DNA of 17,437 nt, taken from NCBI GenBank assembly GCA_023396665.1, contig JAEWVL010000131.1:1-17437 (forward strand), read 5' to 3'. Of this stretch, positions 1 to 8,343 are shown in pieces. Position numbers and translations under genes: made by a program. This stretch comes from Spirochaetota bacterium (lineage in GTDB: Bacteria; Spirochaetota; UBA4802; JAFGJZ01). The notes below the pieces were generated by a model. That model saw only the letters and a program-made list of their open reading frames with translations. It had not been told where the DNA came from and did not search any database. Each line of letters opens with the position of its first letter. Positions within the stretch are counted from its first letter, which is position 1.

Positions 1-71
1 AAAAGCGCAGCGCCCGCACAGAAAGGCCTTTCGGCAATACCTTCACGGGACAGATGAGCGCCTGAAACGGA

Positions 72-117
72 AATAACTCACGTATATCCCCCGAAAAAGG
101 GCAACACGTGAGTTATT
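72..117. repeat. 12-bp perfect inverted repeat (hairpin), possible convergent transcript end
   Basis: The arm AATAACTCACGT at 72-83 is perfectly complementary to ACGTGAGTTATT at 106-117, with a 22-base loop that contains a smaller CCC/GGG stem. There is no proper T-run on either side, so this is not a canonical intrinsic terminator. Its place between alaS and a possible convergent gene ending at 63-76 would suit a shared transcript-end structure. That role is inference. Confidence 0.4.
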
Positions 118-354
118 AATGAGCAGAGAGCTTCGCAAGACCCTCTTTAACAGCTGCTTATTAAAAGCAATTTATTTAGTTCGTCATCTTCTTCATTCGT
201 TTCTCAACAATGCCATGACCATCGAAAAATAATATTTTTCAACACGACGCTTAATCCCGCATTTTCCAGTCTAAAGCAATTTTAAGCAATTTCGCGGCAA
301 TTTGCAAGAATATTTTATTCAAAACGGCGGGCATAAAGGCGAATTTTCATACAA

Positions 355-405
355 ACCGTAGTACGGCCCCAGCCCGAAAACAATGCACAGGGACCATACT
401 ACGGT
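355..405 (-). terminator. Stable hairpin just downstream of alaS (possible terminator)
   Basis: Arms at 355-366 and 394-405 form 12 pairs, including one G-U pair, in the minus-strand RNA; on the plus strand the same position would be a C-A mismatch. This favours the strand transcribing alaS. It begins 12 bases after the alaS stop. The downstream T content is weak, so it may be a 3' end stabiliser or an imperfect terminator. Confidence 0.45.
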
Positions 406-417
406 GATATTATCTGA

Positions 418-3045
418 TTACTTCTTTATCTGGAGGGAGATTGTCTCATCGGCCTTTTGCAATACACGTTCCGCCGCAGCGATATCTTTGGCTCCGGCCT
501 GTGCCATATCCTTGCGTCCGCCGCCCTTTCCCCCCGCAACAGCTGCACAATCCCTGATAAGCGCGCCGCAATCAAGCCCTTTCGCAACAGCGCTCTGTGT
601 CGCGGCGGCCACCATCATCAGCTTCTCGTCGTCACTCGAGAGAAGAAATAAAGCCGCATCATGCAGCTTCTCGCGTATCATGTCAGCCATTCCCTTAAGC
701 GCTTCCATGTCGGCAGCATCGATTTTTTTGACCAGAACACTGATACCGTTGACATCCTTCGCTCCGCTTAACAGCGAATCAATACCCGCCTTCATCTCGT
801 TTCGCCGGTATGAGGCAATTTCCTTCTTCAATGCGGCATTCTCTTCGGCTATTTCCCTGAGCTTTGCCGCCAGTTTATCTTCATGAGTGTCAAGAATATG
901 CGAGTATTCGCCAATCTTCGCGGCGAGGTCGTTAAAACGCTCAAGAACACCGCGCATGGTGATCCCCTCGATTCGTCTTGTACCGGCGCCCGGAGAAGAT
1001 TCTTTCACAATCTTGAATATTCCTATTTCAATTGTATTTGAGACATGTGTTCCGCCGCACAGCTCTGTACTGAAATCTCCCGCACGGATGACACGAACCT
1101 CTTCGCCGTATTTCTCGCCAAATTCGGCCATTGCACCCGTCTTGAGCGCATCATCGAGCTTCATCGTCATCGAACTTACCTCGAGCCGTTCCCAGATCTT
1201 CCGGTTCACTATCGCCTCGACTTCGGCTATCTGTCCGGGGCTCATGGCCTCAAAATGTGAAAAATCGAAACGCATACGATCAGCATCAACCGATGATCCC
1301 GCCTGCTTGACATGGGTTCCAAGAACCTGTCGAAGTGCCGCCTGAAGAAGGTGCGTCACCGTGTGATTCGCCTTGGTTAGATTTCTGCGAACCGAATCTA
1401 TCTCGGCACTGCACGTTTCACCGCATCGAATCGCTCCGAAAATAACCTTACCGTAATGCAAATGCCGTTTCTCGTTTTTCTTTGTCGCGCTAACCTGAAA
1501 CTGACCGGAATCTGTTTTAAGTATACCTGTATCTCCCGCCTGTCCGCCTGATTCACCATAAAAGGGAGTCGCCGCAAGAACAACACAGCCCTCTTCTCCC
1601 TCGACAAGGGTATCTACGAGCGCATCGGGCCCGGCCATGGCCACAATGCTGCTCTGCGATGCATACTCTCCGTAACCGGTAAAGACCGTTTCCTCACTCG
1701 CCTTCACCAGCTCTGAAAGCAGGGCTATACTTTTGGCATCGGCACCTTTCCAGCTCTGCTTGCCGCGCTCCCGTTGCTTTTCCATCTCGGCGGCAAAGCC
1801 CTGCATATCCACCTGTAAACCCTCTTCCGCGGCAATTTCGTTCGTCATCTCCGCGGGAAAGCCGTAGGTATCGTAAAGCACAAAGGCATCGCTTCCCGAG
1901 ACCGAAGCGGATGCGCTCTTCGCCGCTTTGATGATGGATTCAAGACGATCCATTCCGTTATCAAGCGTTTCGAGAAAACGCTTTTCCTCACCTTCAAGCA
2001 CACTTTTAACATTCTTCGCACTATCGACAATTTCCGGATAGTATGATCCCATAAGAGCGACAACACGGTCGACCATTGTGTAAATATACGGACGTTTAAC
2101 ACCGATCGTACGGGCAAAACGCAGGGCTCTGCGCAATATACGGCGCAAAACGTATCCCCGCCCCTCATTTGAAGGATAAGCCCCATCGGACATCGCAAAA
2201 GTAAGCGCCCGTGAGTGCTCGACAATTACGTTGACTGGCACAATGTTTTTGCCTTCATATTGTATTCCTAAATCGGCACAAACCAGGTCTACAAGACTTT
2301 TCAACTCATCGGTTTCGAAAATGGAACCGACATTCTGGCAGATGGTCGCAAGGCGCTCAAGCCCCATACCGGTATCGATGCCGGTTCTCGGCAGGGCTGC
2401 CAATACACCGCTTGTATCCTGATAGAACTGGTTAAAAACAAGATTCCAGTACTCCATGTAACGGTCGCAATCGCAACCGGGTTTACAATCCGGCTTTCCG
2501 CATCCGTACTCGGGTCCTTTATCGATATACAGCTCAGAACAGGGCCCGCATGCGCCGGAATCTCCGGCGGGTCCCCAGAAATTATCTGCCTTTCCCAGAC
2601 GGACAATCCGCTCTTCGGGAATACCTATACGCTTGTTCCATATTGCGAAGGCCTCATCATCATCCTGGTAAATCGAAACCCAAAGTCTCTGGGGATCGAA
2701 CTTGAGAAGATCAACGGAAAATTCCCATGCCATGTCTATCGCTTCGGTTTTGAAATAGTCTCCGAAGGAGAAATTTCCGAGCATTTCAAAAAAGGTACAA
2801 TGTCGCCTGGTTCTTCCGACATTCTCGAGATCACTGGTACGAAGGCATTTTTGTATGCTCACCGCACGCTGATAATCGGTCTTGACCGTTCCCGCAAACA
2901 TCGGCTTAAACTGCACCATGCCCGCAGTGGTAAAAAGGAGAGTCGGATCACCGGCGGGTATGAGTGAACTTGAATGGATATGGCGGTGATCTTTTCCCTT
3001 GAAGTAATCGATATATGAGTCACGTAAATTCTTAACTTTCAGCAT
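418..3045 (-). CDS. alaS: Alanyl-tRNA synthetase
   Basis: Cytoplasmic class II synthetase that charges tRNA-Ala with alanine and edits mischarged Ser or Gly. The 875 residues match the usual bacterial length of about 875. The N-terminal catalytic core carries the motif 2 region (R..HCTFFEMLGNFSFGDYF, about residues 71-98). The Cys-rich stretch CGKPDCKPGCDCD (about 182-194) is typical of many bacterial AlaRS. The editing domain has HTVTH (His561, His565) and CGGTH (Cys663, His667), the metal-binding set. The C-terminal domain with GGKGGGRKDMAQAG follows at about 838-851. I chose the second of two nearby ATGs (3045 rather than 3051), because GGGAG then sits 6 bases upstream; the first ATG directly abuts it. 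The gene overlaps the end of recX by 14 bases, implying coupled translation. Confidence 0.97.
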   Translation of the reverse strand: MLKVKNLRDSYIDYFKGKDHRHIHSSSLIPAGDPTLLFTTAGMVQFKPMFAGTVKTDYQRAVSIQKCLRTSDLENVGRTRRHCTFFEMLGNFSFGDYFKTEAIDMAWEFSVDLLKFDPQRLWVSIYQDDDEAFAIWNKRIGIPEERIVRLGKADNFWGPAGDSGACGPCSELYIDKGPEYGCGKPDCKPGCDCDRYMEYWNLVFNQFYQDTSGVLAALPRTGIDTGMGLERLATICQNVGSIFETDELKSLVDLVCADLGIQYEGKNIVPVNVIVEHSRALTFAMSDGAYPSNEGRGYVLRRILRRALRFARTIGVKRPYIYTMVDRVVALMGSYYPEIVDSAKNVKSVLEGEEKRFLETLDNGMDRLESIIKAAKSASASVSGSDAFVLYDTYGFPAEMTNEIAAEEGLQVDMQGFAAEMEKQRERGKQSWKGADAKSIALLSELVKASEETVFTGYGEYASQSSIVAMAGPDALVDTLVEGEEGCVVLAATPFYGESGGQAGDTGILKTDSGQFQVSATKKNEKRHLHYGKVIFGAIRCGETCSAEIDSVRRNLTKANHTVTHLLQAALRQVLGTHVKQAGSSVDADRMRFDFSHFEAMSPGQIAEVEAIVNRKIWERLEVSSMTMKLDDALKTGAMAEFGEKYGEEVRVIRAGDFSTELCGGTHVSNTIEIGIFKIVKESSPGAGTRRIEGITMRGVLERFNDLAAKIGEYSHILDTHEDKLAAKLREIAEENAALKKEIASYRRNEMKAGIDSLLSGAKDVNGISVLVKKIDAADMEALKGMADMIREKLHDAALFLLSSDDEKLMMVAAATQSAVAKGLDCGALIRDCAAVAGGKGGGRKDMAQAGAKDIAAAERVLQKADETISLQIKK

Positions 3046-3667
3046 CTTCATCTCCCTGAATTATCATTCCCTCTCTGGCCGCAGCGGCAAGCGCAGCACG
3101 AAGCACACCCTCGGTGTAACCCCGCGAGACAAGAAATCGGTAAAGACGCTCACGCGTCACCGGCAGCTTGCACTTTTTTTCGGCAAAGAGAAGAATTGTC
3201 TCAATTTTGTTTATTTGCGGGGCAAAGTGTGCAACCATTTTTTTCACAATCGCCGCATTAATCCCCTTCTCGTAAAGCTTCTTTTGAAAATAGAGTTCAC
3301 CCGCAGCTTTGCGGGAAATAACGGATTCTATGTAGCGGGATGCATATTCTTCATCGTTTACAAAAGCCTGTAAACGGCAATACTCGAGCGTGGCCGCAAT
3401 CTGTGCGGCGCTGTATTTTTTCTTTTTCAGATACAGCGAAAGATCCCGCTCGGTATGCGGAACCCGCAGATAGGACAGCGCGGATGAAACACACTTCGTA
3501 CGCACATATTCATCGTTAAGTCCTTCGATCTCGTCTTCATCGAGAACAGCCCCGACCCGCAAGAGAACAGAATTTGCAACCGAGTACATAGCCTCAAATG
3601 AAGCGCCGTCTTCCAGAGTAACTTCGATTGTTTTATCAGAAAAAGTAACCGTGCGTATTGTCGGCAT
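3032..3667 (-). CDS. recX: Regulatory protein RecX
   Basis: RecX binds RecA filaments and limits RecA activity in recombination and the SOS response; it is cytoplasmic. The product is 211 residues of mostly helical repeats. Characteristic family features are ALSYLRVPHTERDLSLYLKKKKYS at the first repeat and the later F(V)NDEEYASRYIES segment (about residues 94-107), followed by K.AGELYFQKKLYEKGI. The frame remains open to a TTG at 3754, but I prefer ATG 3667: GGAG lies 6 bases upstream, and the protein then begins with PTIRTVTF, where RecX homologues normally begin. recX-alaS adjacency is common in bacteria, usually with recA upstream. Here recA is absent from the window and tRNA-Leu sits upstream instead. 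Confidence 0.88.
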   Translation of the reverse strand: MPTIRTVTFSDKTIEVTLEDGASFEAMYSVANSVLLRVGAVLDEDEIEGLNDEYVRTKCVSSALSYLRVPHTERDLSLYLKKKKYSAAQIAATLEYCRLQAFVNDEEYASRYIESVISRKAAGELYFQKKLYEKGINAAIVKKMVAHFAPQINKIETILLFAEKKCKLPVTRERLYRFLVSRGYTEGVLRAALAAAAREGMIIQGDEDAES

Positions 3668-3772
3668 CGGCTTCTCCGGCAGGGGGATAACGATTCTACC
3701 GCTTGATGAATGGAATACTGCAAAAGTCCCTGGCAGGACTTCAAGATTCGACAAAGTGCTTCTTTGTTACAG

Positions 3773-3806
3773 CCCTCTGCATCGCCCTGAAACCAGAGGG
3801 ATCAGG
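3773..3806 (-). promoter_or_regulatory. Potential H-type pseudoknot in the recX upstream region
   Basis: In the minus-strand RNA, CCUGA (3806-3802) can pair with UCAGG (3790-3786), and CCCUCUG (3800-3794) with CAGAGGG (3779-3773). The two stems cross, with connecting segments of 1, 3 and 6 bases, which is sterically reasonable for an H-type fold. If not simultaneous, the stems are mutually exclusive. It lies about 106 bases upstream of the recX start and 43 bases after tRNA-Leu. No U-run follows. A regulatory role is inference. Confidence 0.3.
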
Positions 3807-3848
3807 AATGCAGTCTGGATAAGAGGATACGTTGTCGATAAAAAGTAT

Positions 3849-3932
3849 TGCCGCGAGGGGGACTCGAACCCCCACAAGCATACACTCACCAGACCCTGAA
3901 CCTGGCGCGTCTACCAATTCCGCCATCGCGGC
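3849..3932 (-). tRNA. tRNA-Leu (anticodon CAG)
   Basis: This is an 84-base class II tRNA with a long variable arm, reading CUG codons. The acceptor stem pairs GCCGCGA with TCGCGGC, with discriminator A at 3849. The D-arm region is GGCGGAATTGGTAGACGC, the anticodon stem-loop is CCAGG-TTCAGGG-TCTGG, and the T-arm is GGGGG-TTCGAGT-CCCCC. The 3' CCA is not encoded, since ATA follows the discriminator. It lies between the DUF58 gene and recX with its own upstream promoter, and may be transcribed together with recX-alaS because I see no clear terminator after it. Confidence 0.97.
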
Positions 3933-3944
3933 AAAACACAAAAT

Positions 3945-3998
3945 CGTGCAAAAACATGCACGCATATGACTATTAATTTTGGGTTAAACGCTTGTCAA
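3945..3998 (-). promoter_or_regulatory. tRNA-Leu promoter and 5' leader hairpin
   Basis: A perfect -35 TTGACA (3993-3998) is followed after 17 bases by TAATAG (3970-3975), a weak -10. A start near 3963 would give a 30-base pre-tRNA leader. That leader begins with a perfect 6-bp hairpin, CGTGCA/TGCACG (3945-3962), followed by a T-rich stretch ahead of the mature tRNA. The hairpin could instead end read-through from the upstream operon. Confidence 0.6.
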
Positions 3999-4067
3999 TA
4001 CATTTAACAGTATTTTTGCACAGCATCTCCTGAATTCAGGTCTTGAGCCGGAGTAATTTAAACGGCA

Positions 4068-5459
4068 TTATTTCTCGATCCAATGCACGGCAATACCCCT
4101 TTTGGAAGCCTGAGCTGTATAGGTGTTGATGAGCTCATAAAAGAATGCGGACTCGGGGCTTTCCTTTCTCTGATTCAACACCGAAAAGACCCCGGCAGCA
4201 ACAACACGTATTTCACAGCTTGTGCCGGATCTTCTGAAAACAGATGCCGCCTCAATCGCGCGTGAGATATCGAAATGGCCGCCCCATGCAACAAGAATTG
4301 TCAGATGTGTATAATATTTCAGGCGCTGTCCCAGGCCGTCGAGTATTGAGAATTCATCTTCTTCATAATGTTCAGGACGAAGCGACGCAATGGTCTTTGC
4401 AAATGAAAGCATTCTGGCTGCATCTGTCCCCAGATTCTCCTGATAACGCTTGGTCATATCAAAAATCGCCAGCTCTGTGGAAGCGCCCGTCGCCCTGGAC
4501 TCCGATAATACGGTACCGAGTTCCGCCATCATTCGATCCGCACTTCCCGACGAGAAAACCCTGCGCCCGAATCCGAGAGCGAGCAGATGTACAATATCAA
4601 TCGTTCGGGCGTATTTTTTTGATATGATGTCAGCCGATCGCATCGAGGCCTTCACATCGATCCGCGACAAAGGTTCACCGGCGCTGTAGCTTCCCAAATG
4701 AAGAAAGGAGTCGTTACTCATACGCGAGATCAGCATCGTCGGATGCTGGCGCTGCATTTCCAGCCGGGGACGAATTCTGGAGCTGACCGCAAGTCTGGAA
4801 AAAGTCGCGCTCAACACAGTGATCTCGGGAAGCCGTATCGCGAGGCGCATTTGCCATGGTATAAGGAATTTGAGAGGCCGTATCCACCCCAAGGAGCAAA
4901 ACAAAAACGAATTTGCATCATGCCCTCGCAGAACATAAGACACTGCAAGTTCTGTACGAAGAGCGATGCCCGCATCCCGTGCTTCGGGCATAAACTGCAG
5001 TGATAGCTCAGGTACAACAAAATGCGGCGAATCGCTGCCCGCAAGACGCAGGGATAAAAAACGGCACAGGCGAAGCGCAAGACGGCTTCTTCTACCGGAC
5101 TGTTGTGATGTTGCAAGTATGATCGTATCATCACAATCTGTAAAAGCAAGCGATGTGTATTCAGCATACCTTGCCGATAAAGACAAGGCGCCGATGAAGC
5201 GAAACAAGACTGCGCTCAGTACACCCGAAACAATACCGGCAATGATCAGCGAGAGATACAGCCAAAGCCAATACATCGGCGGCACAAAGATACCGGCAAG
5301 AGCCAACACCGCGTAAAAGGACGCGAAGGGAACGAGCGGAACGTTCACCCTCAGTCGGCGCAGAATAAACGCAGCAAAAAAAAGCAGAACAACGCCAAAG
5401 AGTGTCAGTGCGAGGGTACGAAAGGAAATGATTCCCAGATTATAATAATCAAAAATCAC
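4068..5459 (-). CDS. DUF58-family membrane-anchored protein
   Basis: 463 residues. Two hydrophobic regions, about 12-33 and 42-90, anchor the N-terminus in the membrane; the rest looks cytoplasmic. The DUF58 signature is at about 257-284 (SYSAGEPLSRIDVKAS, then SADIISKKY), matching the usual Y..GD.lr.IDWk..AR pattern, but Val replaces the expected Trp and Glu-Pro replaces the acidic pair. In many family members the segment after this motif is a von Willebrand-like domain with a DxSxS metal site; here it reads TIDIVHLLALGF, so that site is missing. It is the last gene of the seven-gene operon, 3 bases after the MoxR gene. The start is GTG with GAGGT 5 bases upstream. DUF58 proteins are regular partners of MoxR ATPases; the biochemical role is unknown. 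Confidence 0.8.
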   Translation of the reverse strand: MIFDYYNLGIISFRTLALTLFGVVLLFFAAFILRRLRVNVPLVPFASFYAVLALAGIFVPPMYWLWLYLSLIIAGIVSGVLSAVLFRFIGALSLSARYAEYTSLAFTDCDDTIILATSQQSGRRSRLALRLCRFLSLRLAGSDSPHFVVPELSLQFMPEARDAGIALRTELAVSYVLRGHDANSFLFCSLGWIRPLKFLIPWQMRLAIRLPEITVLSATFSRLAVSSRIRPRLEMQRQHPTMLISRMSNDSFLHLGSYSAGEPLSRIDVKASMRSADIISKKYARTIDIVHLLALGFGRRVFSSGSADRMMAELGTVLSESRATGASTELAIFDMTKRYQENLGTDAARMLSFAKTIASLRPEHYEEDEFSILDGLGQRLKYYTHLTILVAWGGHFDISRAIEAASVFRRSGTSCEIRVVAAGVFSVLNQRKESPESAFFYELINTYTAQASKRGIAVHWIEK

Positions 5460-5462
5460 CTA

Positions 5463-6419
5463 CTACCTCGGCACCGGTACTGAATCGAGAATTCGCAATA
5501 TGTTCTCTTTGGATGTTTCAAATTCAAAACCGTATGATTCGACCGGGCGTATCCGGTGGGCGAGAACATTCACTGCTATTGTTTTGATATCATCAAAATC
5601 GACATACTGACGCCCGTCAAACACGGCACTGGCACCGGCGATCGTCAAGAGATGAAAAAGCGCCCTCGGACTGGCACAATACCTGAGCATAGAATCATCA
5701 CGGGTTGCCCGTACCATCGAAACAGCGTAATCGATGAGTTCCTGCGAATACACTAAAGCCCCGAAATCGCTTTCCCATTGCTTTATCAGCTCATCTTTTC
5801 CCGCAAACGGACTGATGCTATTAACATCTATCGGCAGTTCTCTTTTTATGTATTTCCCCGCCAGCATCGTTTCCGCGGCAACATCAAGATATCCTACCCG
5901 CAGTACAAGCGCAAAGCGGTCTATCTCCGCTTCGGGGAGGGGATAGGTTCCTTCCATCTCCCGCGGATTCTGCGTTGCCAGAACCCAGAAACGGCGATCC
6001 AGTTTATGCTCAGAACCATCAACCGTAACCTGGCGTTCTTCCATCGCCTCAAGTAATGCGCTCTGTGTTCTCGCCGGCGCACGATTTATTTCATCGGCGA
6101 TAAAGATGTCAGAAAAAATCGGCCCGGGAAGAAAGCGAAGCGCAAAATCACCATCGGCATCTTTTTTACCGGGCAGCATATAGCCGATTATATCGGATGG
6201 CATAAGATCGGGAGTAAACTGCACCCGTTTCGTTTTCCGGCCGAGCAAGGCCCCCATTATTTTGACGGCTGAGGTTTTTGCGACTCCCGGAGGCCCCTCA
6301 AGAAGGATGTGCCCCGAGCTCAGGTATCCCGCCAGCAACAGTTTTCCAAGTTGCCCGTCATCACTGATGTAGGAGTTGAATGTTGCAACAAACTCCCGGT
6401 AAAGAGTTCCGTTCGGCAT
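5463..6419 (-). CDS. MoxR-family AAA+ ATPase
   Basis: 318-residue cytoplasmic AAA+ ATPase, the normal length for the family. Walker A is GPPGVAKTS (42-50, Lys48), Walker B is IFIADE (105-110) followed by the family's INRAPARTQSALLEAMEE, and sensor 1 is LATQNP (147-152) followed by EGTYPLPEAEIDRF. The C-terminal helical lid has SPRA. MoxR ATPases act as chaperone-like machines that mature or activate protein complexes, usually encoded next to DUF58 or VWA proteins. The ATG overlaps the stop of the upstream gene as TAATG, with GAGGT 5 bases before the ATG inside the upstream gene. The DUF58 gene follows after 3 bases. All ATPase motifs are intact, so this is expected to be the active motor of the operon; its substrate is unknown. 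Confidence 0.94.
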   Translation of the reverse strand: MPNGTLYREFVATFNSYISDDGQLGKLLLAGYLSSGHILLEGPPGVAKTSAVKIMGALLGRKTKRVQFTPDLMPSDIIGYMLPGKKDADGDFALRFLPGPIFSDIFIADEINRAPARTQSALLEAMEERQVTVDGSEHKLDRRFWVLATQNPREMEGTYPLPEAEIDRFALVLRVGYLDVAAETMLAGKYIKRELPIDVNSISPFAGKDELIKQWESDFGALVYSQELIDYAVSMVRATRDDSMLRYCASPRALFHLLTIAGASAVFDGRQYVDFDDIKTIAVNVLAHRIRPVESYGFEFETSKENILRILDSVPVPR

Positions 6420-7642
6420 TATTTACCTCTGTTTTTTTTTAGCATTTTCGAAATCTGAATATATTGCGCTGCAAAGCGTGTCTTGGCCTGACGCAGTACC
6501 GCCGGATCGGCGACTGAACCCGAAACAGCATGCAGACTGATCAGACGCTTCTCACGAAGAACGTCAACAGGAACGGGATCACGGACAAAAAAGATGAAAC
6601 CCGCAACAAGAAAAGCCGCGGCCAGAAGCAGCGCATAAAAAGCACCTGAAGAGATAATTGAGAGGAAACCGGCTTGTGTCTGCGCATCACCGAGGTAATC
6701 GAAAAAGACCAGTTTTCTTCCGGAGGCGGCTACCTCAGAAAACAGAGTATCCAAAGCGGCAAGTCCTGAGTTAATTTCTTCAACAGAACCGGTATTGATT
6801 TCCACTGCTTCATCCTGCTTCGACATGGTATACTCACTCATCACCGCTTTCGCGGCTTCCTTCAGACGATCGAAGCCTTCCAGTGTCAAAAGACGGTTAA
6901 GGTAACTTTCATAGATATTAGCGCTAAAATTCATTGCCCTGTACTCTCCGTTAAATCCCGGCAGCAGGGCATTCAAAAAATAGATTTTTCCTTTTCCTGA
7001 TTCAAGAACGGTCAAAACGGGATTTTCCTCGGCATCGGCAACAAGGGTTTTGAAGCGTTTTGATCTGAAAATGCCATGAGTTCTTGTAGGAGAGATTTTG
7101 AAATAAATCTCATTATCAAATGAATTATCATACGCAAAAGTAAGCGTATAGGCATCTTTATACAAATCGGCCTTTTCTGCAGCATGCCTGGTCACATAAT
7201 TGATATCCACCGCGGCAAAGAGCTCTTTGATATTATCAAGACTGTCAAACGAATACAGGGAAACAAACGCAGTCCCCCCCATGTGAACAAATGCAGCGAG
7301 AGAGGCCGCTTCCGTTTTATTCCACTTTCTTTCAGGAGAATTAATAATCAGAAAGTAATCTGTTGCCGCACTTTCCCGCTCGGGATTACGATCGGGCGTC
7401 CACGGCAGAAGATGTATCGATACTCCGTACAGCTGTTGCAGCGATTCAAACAAAACGGCGTATCCGCAGGAAGAATAAGACTGTGTCGATTTACTGCAAG
7501 AGGACCAGACATCTTGTTCGACAACCATTTTCTCATCTTGCGATGAAGGCGTATTCATGGCTGCGACAATAACAATGACACAGATAGCGATACAAACGAT
7601 AACTGTACCGATTACACTGTGCCTCGAATGGAAAAATCTCAT
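6419..7642 (-). CDS. DUF4350-like membrane protein
   Basis: 407 residues. An N-terminal transmembrane segment (about 12-28) is followed by an extracytoplasmic domain of about 300 residues, a second membrane segment (about 333-353) and a basic cytoplasmic tail. The start of the domain has SYSSCGYAVLFESLQQLYG (55-73), then DYFLIINSPER and FVHMGGTAFVSLYS. This resembles the DUF4350 pattern of a Rossmann-like fold in which a subunit of a MoxR/DUF58 cluster is anchored at both ends. The ATG overlaps the preceding stop by 4 bases (ATGA), with a strong GGGAGG 7 bases upstream; the stop overlaps the MoxR start by one base. The family assignment rests on motif, topology and neighbourhood. No enzymatic residues can be named. 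Confidence 0.7.
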   Translation of the reverse strand: MRFFHSRHSVIGTVIVCIAICVIVIVAAMNTPSSQDEKMVVEQDVWSSCSKSTQSYSSCGYAVLFESLQQLYGVSIHLLPWTPDRNPERESAATDYFLIINSPERKWNKTEAASLAAFVHMGGTAFVSLYSFDSLDNIKELFAAVDINYVTRHAAEKADLYKDAYTLTFAYDNSFDNEIYFKISPTRTHGIFRSKRFKTLVADAEENPVLTVLESGKGKIYFLNALLPGFNGEYRAMNFSANIYESYLNRLLTLEGFDRLKEAAKAVMSEYTMSKQDEAVEINTGSVEEINSGLAALDTLFSEVAASGRKLVFFDYLGDAQTQAGFLSIISSGAFYALLLAAAFLVAGFIFFVRDPVPVDVLREKRLISLHAVSGSVADPAVLRQAKTRFAAQYIQISKMLKKNRGK

Positions 7643-8343
7643 CGTCCGCCCTCCCTTGTATCCTTGCGAAGCGGGGCAAACAGAGGAAACCCGGAAGCAA
7701 CCCGTTGTTCAAACTTTTCAAGTTGTTCCGCCATCGGCTCTTTCTTCAGATGAAGCGCCTCTCCGTAAGCTTTCGCAAACAAGTCGCTGTCATCACAGCT
7801 TGCAGAAGTCGGCACTTGATGAGCACTAGTGCCGTTATTCGGCAGCGCTTGCAACAAGCTCTTATCATTTTTCACACGAAAGGCTGCCAGCATATTGGTC
7901 AACAAAGAGCGGTTCAGGGAAACCCTGATTGAAAGCATTTCGACCAGTGTAAGCGATGTCATGTGATAACAAATGGAGATTGATTTTACAAGAGTTCTGA
8001 ATGCCAATGCATAATATTGTTTATCTTTATACAGCAGATATTCACGCAAAAATATTTTTGCACTTGGTTTCTCATTTTTCTGCGGAAAATACCGTTTTAC
8101 AATACGGAAAATAAACAATATCGCAAGAAAAGTGATAACAGAACACAATATCAGCAATATCGCCAGACGCGTATAACGATTCTCCAGAATATCTTTACCT
8201 TTCCAATCAGTAAGATCACGAAACAGATTCTCGAACCACCTGTTCAAGGTGCGGATAATCCATGTCAGATCTGTAGCATCGGCTTTCGGCGACAAACGTG
8301 CATTGTTTAGCATCCATTGTTTTGTCAGTTCATTATCCTGCAC
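7639..8343 (-). CDS. DUF4129-like single-pass membrane protein
   Basis: 234 residues from the GTG at 8343. A hydrophilic N-terminal region is followed by one strong membrane segment at about 59-80 and a basic stretch, then a helical cytoplasmic domain of about 150 residues. This topology and its position in a MoxR/DUF4350/DUF58 operon fit DUF4129 proteins, but the sequence signature is weak. The open frame continues to a GTG at 8376, which lacks a ribosome-binding site. GTG 8343 has GAGGAG about 10 bases upstream and overlaps the preceding gene by only 11 bases. Its own stop overlaps the next start as ATGA. The start choice is uncertain. Confidence 0.65.
   Translation of the reverse strand: MQDNELTKQWMLNNARLSPKADATDLTWIIRTLNRWFENLFRDLTDWKGKDILENRYTRLAILLILCSVITFLAILFIFRIVKRYFPQKNEKPSAKIFLREYLLYKDKQYYALAFRTLVKSISICYHMTSLTLVEMLSIRVSLNRSLLTNMLAAFRVKNDKSLLQALPNNGTSAHQVPTSASCDDSDLFAKAYGEALHLKKEPMAEQLEKFEQRVASGFPLFAPLRKDTREGGR

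Larger units (their letters stand above)
1..417. other. Non-coding region downstream of alaS
   Basis: I see no complete gene here. The first 62-73 bases on the plus strand are open in two frames, ending at TGA 63-65 and TAA 74-76, so a convergent plus-strand gene could end here, but the piece is too short to judge. The stretch holds a 12-base perfect palindrome at 21-32, a long hairpin at 72-117, a 17-base AT-rich dyad at 224-240 and three copies of AAGCAATTT (165-173, 274-282, 284-292). A GU-containing hairpin after alaS is listed separately. Confidence 0.6.

Noticed and set aside
383..1345. Plus-strand open frames of 152-167 residues
   Set aside because: They are shadows of alaS, which is complete and well conserved on the minus strand; their Ser/Ala-rich content is typical of antisense reading.
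4029..4040. 12-base palindrome CCTGAATTCAGG after the DUF58 gene as a terminator
   Set aside because: It has no loop in RNA and no T-run, so it cannot form a usual intrinsic terminator.
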